Shown here: piece by piece, positions 7,138-16,381 of the stretch
How positions within the stretch are numbered: position 1 is the stretch's first letter
Layout of the letters: each line of letters starts with the position of its first letter
Assembly (NCBI GenBank): GCA_021737275.1
Contig: JAIPEE010000025.1
Location: 1-57,233 of the forward strand
Reading direction: 5' to 3'
Source of the DNA: Desulfobacterales bacterium
Lineage (GTDB): Bacteria > Desulfobacterota > Desulfobacteria > Desulfobacterales > JAIPEE01
DNA length: 57,233 nt
The notes under the pieces: generated by a model
The model's input: the letters and a program-made list of their open reading frames with translations, nothing else
What the model was told of the DNA's origin: nothing
Databases searched by the model: none
Made by a program: the position numbers and the translations under genes

Positions 7138-9432
7138 ATGACATCAGTTATTAAGTATTATAAAGGAATCAACTCGATTGCCGTTATAGGTAACTATTTA
7201 CCCCGCCAGTGCGGTATTGCAACCTTTACCACGGATCTGGTTGAAAGTTTGTCAAAAGAAGCCCCCGATATTCAGTGCTGGGCGGCTGCCATGAATGACA
7301 AGCCTGATGGGTATTCCTATCCGGAAAAAGTTCGCTTTGAGATCAACCAGAACAAGTTGGCCGATTATAGTGATGCATCTCAATTTCTCAATATCAGCCA
7401 GACGGATATTGTCTGCGTGCAGCATGAATACGGTCTTTTCGGTGGCTCTGCCGGGAGCCATCTGCTGAAACTCTTGGGTGATCTGCGTATGCCGGTGGTG
7501 ACAACGTTACACACGGTTTTAAAGGATCCCTCGCCGGACTATCGTGATGTCATGTGCAAGCTGGCGAGCCTGTCAGAAAAACTGGTGGTAATGAGTCGGA
7601 AGGCATTTCACTTCCTCAAAGGGATCTATGCCGTTCCTGAGGATAAAATTGTTTTTATCCATCACGGCATCCCGGATACCCCTTTTATTGATCCCAGTTT
7701 CCATAAAGACAAGTTTGACGTTGAAAGTAAGAAGGTCTTACTCACGTTTGGACTGCTTTCTCCTAATAAAGGTATTGAAAATGTACTGAAGGCACTTCCG
7801 GAAGTTATAAAAAAACACCCTGATGTAGCCTATATTATTTTAGGTGCAACGCATCCGCATATTTTGAAAATGCATGGAGATGAATACCGTATCATGCTTC
7901 AACAGCTTGTACGTAAACTCAATATCGGTGAGCATGTCATTTTTAAAAATCGTTTTGTTGAGCTTAAAGAGTTATGTGAGTATCTCGGCATTGCGGATAT
8001 CTATGTTACACCTTACCTTGAAGAGGCACAGATTACCTCCGGGACGCTTGCCTATGCCATGGGTACAGGCAAAGCTATCATTTCAACCCCATACTGGTAT
8101 GCCACTGAGATGCTTGCCGAAGGTCGGGGTAGAATTGTGCCCTTCAACAATCCGGATGCCATGGCGAAACAAATCATCGACCTTCTGGATAATGATGTTG
8201 AACGACATGCCATGCGTAAAAAAGCTTATATGTTCAGCCGCGATGCGGTCTGGAAAGAAGTTTCCCGAAAATACCTCCAGATTTTCAGTGAAGTGCGGCA
8301 AAACCGCACCCGGAAACCACGGCCCCGTCATTCTTACATTGAAAACATCAAGGCCATCACCAATTTTGAGCTGCCGGAGATTAAGCTCGATCACCTTAAA
8401 GCCTTTACCGATGATACAGGCATGTTGCAACATGCCAATTATACCATTCCTGATCGTACGCATGGCTACTGCACCGATGATAATGCAAGGGCTTTGCTGG
8501 TAGCCGCCATGGGTCAAAAATATCTGCCGTCAAACAGCATGGGCCTTGATGCGCTCAGCGGACATTATCTCGGATTTCTTCTGTATGCCTATAATGAAAA
8601 AAATGGGCGCTTTCGCAATTTCATGACATATTCGCGACAGTGGATGGAGGAGATAGGGTCAGAGGATGCGCATGGCAGATCGCTCTGGTGCCTTGGTAAG
8701 GCGGTGGCTTTTCTTGATGATCCCGGATATCTTGCAATGAGTACAACCCTTTTTAAAAAGGCGCTGAGAGCTTCGGAGGCTTTTCATTCGCCCCGCGCTT
8801 TCGCTTTTTGCCTGGTGGGCGTGGATGCATACCTGCTTAAGTTTTCCGGTGACAGTGATGTGCGCAGGATTCGGGATGTGCTTACGGACAGGCTTTTCAA
8901 TCAGATTAAAAACAATGGAACAGATGATTGGCCCTGGTTTGAGAATGCGCTGAACTATGCTAACGGCAAACTGCCTCACGCCCTGCTGTTGTCAGGCCAC
9001 CGGATGCAAAACAACGACATGATCGATATAGGACTTAACGCCCTCAAGTGGCTGCTTGCCATTCAAACCGAAGATAATCACTTTGTGCCTGTCGGCAGCA
9101 ACGGCTGGTATAAAAAAGGTGGCCTCAGGGCCCGCTTTGATCAACAGCCTGTCGAAGCCAATGCCATGATTGAAGCCTGTGTCGAAGCGTTTAATGTTAC
9201 CCATGACCAGACATGGTTTGAGGGTGCGGTCATGTGCTTTAACTGGTTTCTCGGACATAATGATCTGAATATGCCACTTTATGACCCCAAGACCGGCGGT
9301 TGTCGTGATGGATTAATGGCAGATGGTATTAACCAGAATGAAGGTGCCGAGTCCTCTCTGGCCTGGCTGCTTTCGCTGATGGCATTGCAGAAGCTTTATG
9401 CCGACGAGATTTTAAACCAGCAGTTATCATAG
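7138..9432 (+). CDS. Family 4 glycosyltransferase fused to a glycosidase-like toroid domain
   Basis: 764 residues in two parts. Residues about 10-390 form a GT-B glycosyltransferase: IGNYLPRQCGIATFTTDL at the acceptor side, VQHEYGLFGG, TTLHTVL, and the donor-binding EEAQITSGTLAYAMGTGKAI (first Glu about residue 295). Residues about 410-760 form an alpha/alpha-toroid with repeated helices (GYCTDDNARALLVA, GRSLWCLGKAVAF, DDWPWFENALNY), similar to processing glycosidase or epimerase-like barrels. The fusion suggests that sugar transfer and trimming or sensing occur in one polypeptide. It is followed after 26 bases by a second GT4 gene and then two GH130 genes, forming a probable operon for a mannose-containing glycan or storage oligosaccharide. 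The product is not known. Confidence 0.8.
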   Translation: MTSVIKYYKGINSIAVIGNYLPRQCGIATFTTDLVESLSKEAPDIQCWAAAMNDKPDGYSYPEKVRFEINQNKLADYSDASQFLNISQTDIVCVQHEYGLFGGSAGSHLLKLLGDLRMPVVTTLHTVLKDPSPDYRDVMCKLASLSEKLVVMSRKAFHFLKGIYAVPEDKIVFIHHGIPDTPFIDPSFHKDKFDVESKKVLLTFGLLSPNKGIENVLKALPEVIKKHPDVAYIILGATHPHILKMHGDEYRIMLQQLVRKLNIGEHVIFKNRFVELKELCEYLGIADIYVTPYLEEAQITSGTLAYAMGTGKAIISTPYWYATEMLAEGRGRIVPFNNPDAMAKQIIDLLDNDVERHAMRKKAYMFSRDAVWKEVSRKYLQIFSEVRQNRTRKPRPRHSYIENIKAITNFELPEIKLDHLKAFTDDTGMLQHANYTIPDRTHGYCTDDNARALLVAAMGQKYLPSNSMGLDALSGHYLGFLLYAYNEKNGRFRNFMTYSRQWMEEIGSEDAHGRSLWCLGKAVAFLDDPGYLAMSTTLFKKALRASEAFHSPRAFAFCLVGVDAYLLKFSGDSDVRRIRDVLTDRLFNQIKNNGTDDWPWFENALNYANGKLPHALLLSGHRMQNNDMIDIGLNALKWLLAIQTEDNHFVPVGSNGWYKKGGLRARFDQQPVEANAMIEACVEAFNVTHDQTWFEGAVMCFNWFLGHNDLNMPLYDPKTGGCRDGLMADGINQNEGAESSLAWLLSLMALQKLYADEILNQQLS

Positions 9433-9458
9433 AAACGCGATTAAAAAAAGGATCTACA

Positions 9459-10478
9459 ATGCATATCGCTATGCTTTCTCCCATTGCCTGGCGCACACCG
9501 CCTGTACATTACGGTCCGTGGGAAAATGTAACATCTCTTATAACCGAAGGCCTGGTAGCAAGCGGCCATCAAGTGACCCTGTTTGCGACGGCTGATTCGC
9601 AAACCAGTGGAACACTGCATGCCGTCTGTCCGCGAGGATATGAAGAAGATCGTTCACTCATTCCAAAAGTCTGGGAGTGCCTGCATATTTCAGAACTCTT
9701 TGAGAATGCTGATGACTATGATATTATCCACAACCATTTTGATTTTTTACCGCTGACATATACGGGATTGACAACGGCCCCGGTTGTGACCACCATTCAT
9801 GGTTTTTCATCCCCCGGGATTTTGCCTGTTTACAAGAAATACAACGGCAAAGTATTTTATGTTTCCATCAGCAATGCTGATCGGTCGCCGGCGCTTGATT
9901 ATATCAAGACCATCCATCACGGAATTGATATAAGGCAGTTTGATTTTCAGCCTGAGGCGGGCGACACGCTCCTTTTTTTCGGTCGCATTCACCATGACAA
10001 AGGGGCCCGCGAAGCACTGGATATTGCCAGGGCCTGCAATAAAAAGTTGATACTGGCAGGCATCATCCAGGATCAGGCCTACTACGATCGATATATCGTT
10101 CCCCATATAGACAACGGCAAGGTGGTCTATGTCGGCAGCGTAGGACCGGATGAGCGCAATCGCTTGTTAGGTTCAACCTGCGCACTATTGCATCCTATAC
10201 AGTTTGATGAGCCTTTCGGTCTCTCTATTATCGAAGCCATGGCCTGCGGTACACCTGTGATCGCCTTTAACCGCGGCAGCATGCCAGAACTGATTGAAAA
10301 CGGGAAAAACGGATTCCTGGTCAACAATGTGGATGAGGCTATTGAGAATGTTGCGCGTATAAAAGAAATTGACCGTGCAGCCTGTCGTCATCATGTTGAA
10401 CAGAATTTCACTGTCGACCGCATGGTTAAAAAATACATACACGTCTACGAATTGATTTTACAGGGCAGGAAATTATGA
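9459..10478 (+). CDS. Family 4 glycosyltransferase
   Basis: 339 residues with GT-B architecture. The N-terminal MHIAMLSPIAWRTPPVHYG loop is the pattern of nucleotide-sugar transferases related to sucrose-phosphate synthase-like and mannosyltransferase enzymes; HNHFDFLPL and TTIHGF line the acceptor site. The C-terminal donor site has FFGRIHHDKGA and the E-x7-E region FDEPFGLSIIEAMACGTPVI (about residues 247-266). It starts with AAGGA seven or so bases before ATG, and its last four bases overlap the start of the GH130 gene (ATGA), indicating translational coupling. The sugar and acceptor are unknown. Confidence 0.85.
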   Translation: MHIAMLSPIAWRTPPVHYGPWENVTSLITEGLVASGHQVTLFATADSQTSGTLHAVCPRGYEEDRSLIPKVWECLHISELFENADDYDIIHNHFDFLPLTYTGLTTAPVVTTIHGFSSPGILPVYKKYNGKVFYVSISNADRSPALDYIKTIHHGIDIRQFDFQPEAGDTLLFFGRIHHDKGAREALDIARACNKKLILAGIIQDQAYYDRYIVPHIDNGKVVYVGSVGPDERNRLLGSTCALLHPIQFDEPFGLSIIEAMACGTPVIAFNRGSMPELIENGKNGFLVNNVDEAIENVARIKEIDRAACRHHVEQNFTVDRMVKKYIHVYELILQGRKL

Positions 10479-11416
10479 AAAAAGATCATTCGGTAATAAA
10501 ACGTTTTAAAAACAATCCCATACTGACAAACAAGGATGTGCCGTATCCGGTGGCAACCGTTCACAATGCGGGTATTATAAAACATAATGGCCGTTACATT
10601 ATGCTGTTCAGGTCACATCTGTTAAACGGACGATCCATTATCGGCAGGGCTGACAGCGAAAATGGCATTTCATTTACAGTTCATCCCAAGCCATTTCTTG
10701 TACCTTCAACGGACACTGTCTTTGCCGAATATGAAGCGTTTGGCGTGGAAGACTTGAGAATCTCGCAAGTAGAAAACGAATACCTGCTGACCTATAGCGC
10801 TTATTCCCGCCACGGTGTAAGGATAGCCCTGGCGCGTACTTGTGATTTTGAAGAAGTGGAACGTATTGCGCTGATCACCCAGGCCGATCTTCGCAATGTC
10901 GTCATCTTCCCTGAAAAGTTTGATGGCCGGTATGTGCGTCTGGACCGGCCGCATTCCGAAATTTCACCGTGGTCGATCTGGATTTCCTACTCTCCGGACC
11001 TCGTACACTGGGGGGATTCACGGGTGATTATAAAACCGGTTTCCTATCACTGGGATGAAATGAAAATAGGGCCCGGTGCACCGCCGTTTATAACCGACAA
11101 AGGTTGGCTCCATATTTATCATGGCGTTTTTAAAACGATGTCCGGAACCGTCTATCGACTTGGTGTAGCGCTTCATGGCCTTGATGATCCGGCGAATATC
11201 ATCGGCGTTTCCGACCAGTGGATATTACAACCCGAAGATCCCTGGGAGATAAATGGCTATGTCCCCAATGTTGTATTTACCTGCGGTGCTGTGCCGGAAG
11301 ACGACGGAACCGTAAAAATTTACTGGGGTGGCGCTGATTCGGTGATGTGCGGGGGCACGGCAGTGATTGATGAACTGGTCGATCTCTGTCTTTCTGATTC
11401 CCGGCCACCTTTATAG
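10475..11416 (+). CDS. GH130 family mannoside phosphorylase-like protein
   Basis: 313 residues with the five-bladed propeller pattern of GH130: FKNNPILT near the N-terminus, HNAGIIKHNGRYIMLFR, the catalytic acid in GVEDLRIS (Asp 93), GPGAPPF, GWLHIYHGV and the closing GYVPNVVFTCGAV and IYWGGAD. Family members phosphorolyse or hydrolyse beta-1,4- or beta-1,2-mannosides. Phosphorolysis would give mannose-1-phosphate, and the preserved phosphate-site basic and histidine residues make that plausible, though the substrate cannot be read from sequence. It overlaps the upstream glycosyltransferase by four bases, so synthesis and recycling of the same glycan may be paired. Confidence 0.88.
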   Translation: MKKDHSVIKRFKNNPILTNKDVPYPVATVHNAGIIKHNGRYIMLFRSHLLNGRSIIGRADSENGISFTVHPKPFLVPSTDTVFAEYEAFGVEDLRISQVENEYLLTYSAYSRHGVRIALARTCDFEEVERIALITQADLRNVVIFPEKFDGRYVRLDRPHSEISPWSIWISYSPDLVHWGDSRVIIKPVSYHWDEMKIGPGAPPFITDKGWLHIYHGVFKTMSGTVYRLGVALHGLDDPANIIGVSDQWILQPEDPWEINGYVPNVVFTCGAVPEDDGTVKIYWGGADSVMCGGTAVIDELVDLCLSDSRPPL

Positions 11417-11544
11417 GTAATTGTTGCAGGATGTCCGCAGATCAAAAATAAAACCTGGGAGTAGACTGGAATTGAAGACTTGTCCTGATTGAAAGAGTGT
11501 TAATAAAACATTTAACTTCCAATTGACAGTAAGGTTGCACAAAC

Positions 11545-13023
11545 ATGAATAGAAAAAAGGGCCAAAGGCCGAAAGTTAAAAGAAAAGCAAATAAAATTGA
11601 AGGGGATACATCGCGGGTAATTACATGCCTTCATGTTCCTGAAGAGGGGCATCGTATATCCAGAATCATTCAGCGAATTATAAGCTTGTCTGATACAGCG
11701 GCCAACAATTTAATGAAGCGGATAATGACTGATTTTGAAGGTCGACACGAGGACATCGGGCACATTTTTGAACGGCATTTAGCTGAGGTAAAAGGATATC
11801 TTCCCATGGATGTAAAACTCAGCGAAGTTCAAAAAAATCTCATTGGTGCATATTTTACAAAAGAGTATGCCATTGAATCCGCTGCGCTTTTCAATCCTTC
11901 CATTGTTCCCCATCCTGACCAGCGCAACCTGGAAAAAGACAGCTTGCGCTTCATAATGAGTTTAAGGGCAACCGGTGAAGGGCACATTTCATCAATTGTC
12001 TTTCGCAGCGGTGTCCTTGACCGGAACAACAAGTTTATTTTTGATCCGATCAGTGATTATGTAGAAACACCGGATCTCCAATTAGACTTGGTCTATAAAT
12101 GCAATGTTTTCCAGCGCAAGCTGCACGAGATGGGTGCCGGCAATGAAGTAACCGCATATATACTTAACGAGATGTCGGAAGATTTTACATATAATGAATT
12201 AAAAGAAACAATTGACCGACTTCGTGCAAAGCCGAAATTTCCTGAAAATGTCCAAAACAGAACCTTCGAGATCCTTTGCTGGCTAGCAGATTCCAATTAT
12301 GAGGTGGCTTTCCATTCCAATCATCGCATATCCGAAAGGGTGATCTTCCCTGTTTCGAAAAACGAAAGCAGAGGCATTGAAGATGCCCGTTTCGTCCAAT
12401 TTTTTAATGAAAACGGTGAAATGATTTATTATGCGACTTATACGGCCTATAATGGCATTACCATTTTACCGCAGTTAATTGAAACAACGGATTTTATCAA
12501 ATTCAATATACTTACGCTAAACGGCAAGGCCGTACAAAACAAGGGGATGGCACTTTTCCCACGAAAAATTAATGGCCGTTTTGCCATGCTTTCGAGGCAG
12601 GACGGTGAAAACAATCATATTATGTTTTCGGATAATATCCATTTCTGGCAGGAATCCAAAATCATTCAGGAACCTGAATATCCCTGGGAATTCATCCAGA
12701 TCGGCAATTGTGGTTCACCTCTGGAAACCAGTGAAGGCTGGATCGTGCTAACCCATGGCGTAGGGCCCATGCGTAAATATTGCATCGGCGCCATTTTGCT
12801 TGATCTTAAAAATCCGACAAAAATCATTGCCCGCCTGGATGAGCCATTACTTGCTCCGCATGAGAAAGAGCGCGAGGGATATGTTCCCAATGTCGTATAT
12901 TCCTGTGGTGCGCTCATTCATAATAACAGGCTGGTTATTCCATACGCGATGTCCGATATCAATTCAGGTATTGCGACTGTTGAAGTCAGAGAATTGATTA
13001 ACTGTATGCGCGTGATCCGTTAG
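11545..13023 (+). CDS. Long GH130-type glycosidase/phosphorylase with N-terminal extension
   Basis: 492 residues. About 150 N-terminal residues (LHVPEEGHRISRIIQRIISL...) precede the GH130 propeller, whose blocks are SNHRISERVIFP, the catalytic GIEDARFVQF (Asp 280), YYATYTAYNG, QIGNCGSPLETSEGWIVLTHG and REGYVPNVVYSCGAL. The long form with an N-terminal helical extension is a distinct GH130 subgroup often encoded beside glycosyltransferases. It lies 128 bases after the first GH130 gene with an AAGG ribosome site, and ends 30 bases before the convergent desaturase gene. Substrate is unknown; mannoside is the family expectation. Confidence 0.85.
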   Translation: MNRKKGQRPKVKRKANKIEGDTSRVITCLHVPEEGHRISRIIQRIISLSDTAANNLMKRIMTDFEGRHEDIGHIFERHLAEVKGYLPMDVKLSEVQKNLIGAYFTKEYAIESAALFNPSIVPHPDQRNLEKDSLRFIMSLRATGEGHISSIVFRSGVLDRNNKFIFDPISDYVETPDLQLDLVYKCNVFQRKLHEMGAGNEVTAYILNEMSEDFTYNELKETIDRLRAKPKFPENVQNRTFEILCWLADSNYEVAFHSNHRISERVIFPVSKNESRGIEDARFVQFFNENGEMIYYATYTAYNGITILPQLIETTDFIKFNILTLNGKAVQNKGMALFPRKINGRFAMLSRQDGENNHIMFSDNIHFWQESKIIQEPEYPWEFIQIGNCGSPLETSEGWIVLTHGVGPMRKYCIGAILLDLKNPTKIIARLDEPLLAPHEKEREGYVPNVVYSCGALIHNNRLVIPYAMSDINSGIATVEVRELINCMRVIR

Positions 13024-13040
13024 CAGTTTGGTTAATATTA

Positions 13041-13085
13041 AGATGCGGTAATTTTAAGGAAAACCGACCATTTTTTGCCGCATCT
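13041..13085. terminator. Bidirectional terminator between convergent genes
   Basis: AGATGCGGTAA (13041-13051) can pair with TTGCCGCATCT (13075-13085), an 11-bp stem with one G-U position. T-rich stretches occur within and beside the loop. It lies between the converging GH130 and desaturase genes and includes the last codons of the desaturase. Confidence 0.5.
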
Positions 13086-14082
13086 CATCCCAGAGTTTCA
13101 GCCGTGTACAATAAAAACTTTTCATGATAGTGAGCGGTGCTTTAGCGTGAAGCGCCGGAACAGCATCGTAGCATTTCTTAAGATTGTAGTTTGGGATTCG
13201 GGGATTAAGGTGGTGAATATGGTGGAAACCGATGTTACCCGAAAACCAGCGCAGCACAGCCGGTAATCTGAAATAAGAACTGCCTTCCATTGCTGCGCGT
13301 AAAGGATCCCAAGAGTTTTTCCGTGCCCAATAAACGCCCTTGAACTGATGCTGAACATAAAACAGCCAGATTCCTGCGACCCCTGCAAAAAACATCACGG
13401 GCAGCTGGATCAGAAGGTATGTCTGCCAACCGATAAATCGTATGGCGAGCAGAATTATGATGAGTAAAAATAAATTGGTGAAAATAGTGCTCATTCGTTC
13501 TTTTCGTTCTACCCTTGTGTCCGGAAGACGGTTATGGAGGAGAAAATTGAATAATGCGCCAAACCCGATCAACACCAGGGGATGACGATAGAGCCGGTAT
13601 ATCATTTGCTTTTTTTTAGTTAAGTTCTTATACTCCGTTAATGTCATGGTCCAGATATCACCAAATCCACGTGTATCGAGATTCGCATAAGTACCATGGT
13701 GCCTAAGGTGAGTGAATCGCCAGTCTTCAAATGATGTAAATACCAATATCCCGATAAGGTAACCGAAGAAGGTATTTACTCTTTTTGATTTAAAAAACGA
13801 ATTATGCACACAATCGTGAAATAAAATAAAAGCGCGAACAAGAAATGCTGCGGATAGCAGCGCAAGAACCAGCGTCAGCGTGTAAGAATAGCCGAGCTGG
13901 ATTGACCGAATCATCAGACACCAGATACAGCCATATGGAATCAATGTGTTAATCAACTGCCATATAGCTTTTCGGTTGTCGGATCTCCGGAAGCTTTTAA
14001 GTGTTGGGTACCAATCGGGCCAGGTGCGTTGAGGGCTTTTTTTCTCATTATTATTAGCCTGATTCGATTCATTTGAAATCAT
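13054..14082 (-). CDS. Membrane fatty acid desaturase
   Basis: 342 residues with four or more membrane helices and the three histidine clusters of the di-iron acyl desaturase family: FHDCVHNSFF (HxxxH), HLRHHGTY (HxxHH) and GFHHIHHL (HxxHH). This form introduces double bonds in acyl chains using oxygen and an electron donor such as ferredoxin or cytochrome b5. Oxygen dependence fits the aerobic-type terminal oxidase later in the window. It is monocistronic and divergent from the TIM-barrel isomerase gene. The ribosome site (AGGTTTTAAAC, minus strand) is weak but near the ATG. Confidence 0.85.
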   Translation of the reverse strand: MISNESNQANNNEKKSPQRTWPDWYPTLKSFRRSDNRKAIWQLINTLIPYGCIWCLMIRSIQLGYSYTLTLVLALLSAAFLVRAFILFHDCVHNSFFKSKRVNTFFGYLIGILVFTSFEDWRFTHLRHHGTYANLDTRGFGDIWTMTLTEYKNLTKKKQMIYRLYRHPLVLIGFGALFNFLLHNRLPDTRVERKERMSTIFTNLFLLIIILLAIRFIGWQTYLLIQLPVMFFAGVAGIWLFYVQHQFKGVYWARKNSWDPLRAAMEGSSYFRLPAVLRWFSGNIGFHHIHHLNPRIPNYNLKKCYDAVPALHAKAPLTIMKSFYCTRLKLWDEMRQKMVGFP

Positions 14083-14361
14083 GTTTAAAACCTCCGTTTG
14101 GTTCTTGCATCCATTCGGGGCCTGGCTTGGTCCTAAAAAACATTAACCTGAGCTTGCCTAACTCAACGGGGAGATATTGTATTATAAAATAATTAGAGTC
14201 AAAATTACAACGGTAAAATATACAGAAAAGGAGGCAGAAGCGTATACAAAAAAAATGAATTGAAAAAATTCCTGCAATGTTGTATTATATTTATATAATT
14301 ATCAAAAACTTGTCTTTCTTTAAATCGTAATTGCGACTCATCAATATACAGGAACTTCAGA

Positions 14362-15213
14362 ATGGCCTTTGCATACAGTACCAATGCTTTTGTGAAATAT
14401 TCGCTTAAGGATGCGATAAATAAAATATCAGAAATCGGTTTCGGGGGTGTTGAAATTATGTGTGATATCCCGCATCTTTATCCGCTAAATGTTAAAAATG
14501 AAGATTTGGATGATCTGCAACAAACTGTAGATAACACCGGAATAAAAATAACCAACCTCAATTGTTTTACCCTGTTTGCTGTTGGAGATACGTATCTTCC
14601 GTCATGGATTGAATCCGATCCTGCAAGAAGGGACGTACGGGTAAACCACACGCTTCAATGTATTGAAATTGCGGCATCTCTTGGATGTAGGAACATCTCT
14701 ATTCCGCCTGGTGGTCCCCTGGATGATATGTCTGAAAAAGAGGCAATTATTCTGTTTCATAAGGAGCTCGAAAAAGTAATTCCCTTTGCGGAAGAAATGA
14801 ATGTAAAGCTCCTTATCGAACCGGAACCGGAACTTCTTATTGAAAAGTCAAAGCAGATAAAGTCTTTTGTTAAGAATGTTGCTTCAGATATTGTAGGCAT
14901 CAATTTTGATATTGGTCATTTTTATTGCGTAGGAGAGCCTCCGGATGAAGTGCTTGATGATCTTATTGAATGGGTGGGACATATGCATCTTGAAGACATA
15001 GCCCGGAACAGGGAACATAAACACCTTATCCCCGGCGAAGGCGCAATTAATTTCAGGGCGATGTTCAGCAAAATTAGATCCATTGGATATGAGGGTGATA
15101 TTTGCCTTGAATTGTATCCTTACATTGATAACCCTGAAGAAGCCGGTATAAAAAGTATGAAACATTTGTCTCCAATCTTTCGGGAAACAGAATATGAAAT
15201 ATACGCAAAATAA
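14362..15213 (+). CDS. Sugar phosphate isomerase/epimerase-like TIM barrel
   Basis: 283 residues of the AP-endonuclease-2/xylose-isomerase-like barrel: ISEIGFGGVEIMCD early, ISIPPGG, LLIEPEPELLIE, INFDIGHFYCVGE (metal-binding Asp/His), HMHLEDIA and the final GYEGDICLELYPYIDNPE. The Glu, Asp and His residues expected for a divalent metal are visible. Its 3' end overlaps the next gene by 20 bases, so the pair is probably coupled. The partner is a dehydroquinate-synthase-fold enzyme, and similar pairs occur in ebo-type and other small-molecule clusters, so the two may act in sequence on a sugar phosphate. That is inference. Confidence 0.8.
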   Translation: MAFAYSTNAFVKYSLKDAINKISEIGFGGVEIMCDIPHLYPLNVKNEDLDDLQQTVDNTGIKITNLNCFTLFAVGDTYLPSWIESDPARRDVRVNHTLQCIEIAASLGCRNISIPPGGPLDDMSEKEAIILFHKELEKVIPFAEEMNVKLLIEPEPELLIEKSKQIKSFVKNVASDIVGINFDIGHFYCVGEPPDEVLDDLIEWVGHMHLEDIARNREHKHLIPGEGAINFRAMFSKIRSIGYEGDICLELYPYIDNPEEAGIKSMKHLSPIFRETEYEIYAK

Positions 15214-16375
15214 ATATGCTGCCCGGACACCTAACTTCAGTGTTTCATATCAATATCCGGTGTGCTTCACGAAGGACCTCTTCAATCATTCAAATGAAAC
15301 GCTTATCCAGACTATTGCTCCGCTGGATACAAAGTCACCACAAAAAATTTTCATATTCATTGATTTTAATGTTGAAATTTCAAACCCGGGATTAAAAAAG
15401 AAGATTCGAGAATATTTTAATAAATACAGTAGTCGTATTGAATTGAGTTCTTCTCCGGTAATTCTACCAGGTGGTGAGAGTATCAAAAATAGTTGGGACT
15501 ATGTTCATGAGGTATCAACAAAGATAAGTGACTTTCATCTGGACCGACACAGTTTTGTAATGGCCATTGGCGGCGGTGCGGTTCTGGATCTGGTTGGTTT
15601 TGCTGCAGCGATTACTCACAGGGGTTTAAAACTGGTTCGTATACCGACCACAACGCTTTCTCAAAATGATGGTGGTGTTGGAGTAAAGACCGGTATCAAT
15701 GATTATGGCCAGAAAAATTTTTCTGGAACTTACACACCACCATTTGCAGTAATTAATGATTTCCTGTTTTTAAAAACACTTCCCTTTGAACATTTTATCG
15801 GCGGGGTGGCCGAAGCATATAAAGTGGCTATGATTAAGGAGAAACCCTTCTTTGATTTTCTTATAAAAAATACAGAAAAGCTGAAATCAAGAGATCAGGA
15901 AGCTATTGAGAAAACTGTTTATCAATGTGCGCTGATACATCTTGATCATATTGAAAACGGTGGTGACCCTTTTGAGTTCGGGTCAGCCAGACCCCTTGAT
16001 TTTGGCCACTGGTCTGCCCATAAGATTGAAAGCCTGTCTGCTTACTCGATTGGCCACGGTCAGGCCGTATCTATCGGAATTGCGCTGGATTCATTTTATG
16101 CCTGGAAAAAAGAGCTGCTTTCAAAAGATGAGTTTCAGCAGCTTATTACAGGGCTTCTCTCTTCCGGTCTTCCCGTATGGAGTGAATATCTGGAAATGTC
16201 TGATAATGAGGGAGATCTGGAAATACTGGAAGGCCTTGAACGGTTCCGTGAACACCTCGGCGGGCAACTGACGTTTACCATGCCCAATGGAATTGGTCGT
16301 AAAATTGAGTTGCATGAGATGGATGTCGGAATTGTGGAGGATGGGATTATTTATCTGAAAAACATAAAAGCATAA
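15194..16375 (+). CDS. Sugar phosphate cyclase of the 3-dehydroquinate synthase fold (not classical AroB)
   Basis: 393 residues, longer than AroB (about 360). NAD-binding GGGAVLDLVGFAAA, the PTTTLSQNDGGVGVKTGIN block, KNFSGTYTPP, the metal Glu in GGVAEAYKVAM, and the metal histidines in LDFGHWSAHKIE and IGHGQAVSIGI are present. Classical AroB usually has Asn where this protein has the Asp of LDFGH, and its sequence otherwise diverges, so it fits the EboD-like or secondary-metabolite cyclase branch better than shikimate synthesis. It overlaps the TIM-barrel gene upstream by 20 bases. Product could be a cyclitol or related ring; unproven. Confidence 0.8.
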   Translation: MKYTQNKYAARTPNFSVSYQYPVCFTKDLFNHSNETLIQTIAPLDTKSPQKIFIFIDFNVEISNPGLKKKIREYFNKYSSRIELSSSPVILPGGESIKNSWDYVHEVSTKISDFHLDRHSFVMAIGGGAVLDLVGFAAAITHRGLKLVRIPTTTLSQNDGGVGVKTGINDYGQKNFSGTYTPPFAVINDFLFLKTLPFEHFIGGVAEAYKVAMIKEKPFFDFLIKNTEKLKSRDQEAIEKTVYQCALIHLDHIENGGDPFEFGSARPLDFGHWSAHKIESLSAYSIGHGQAVSIGIALDSFYAWKKELLSKDEFQQLITGLLSSGLPVWSEYLEMSDNEGDLEILEGLERFREHLGGQLTFTMPNGIGRKIELHEMDVGIVEDGIIYLKNIKA

Positions 16376-16381
16376 AAGCGT

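Noticed and set aside
8083-8517. Long antisense frame within the GT4 fusion gene
   Set aside because: It is a shadow of a well-supported gene and has no start signal.
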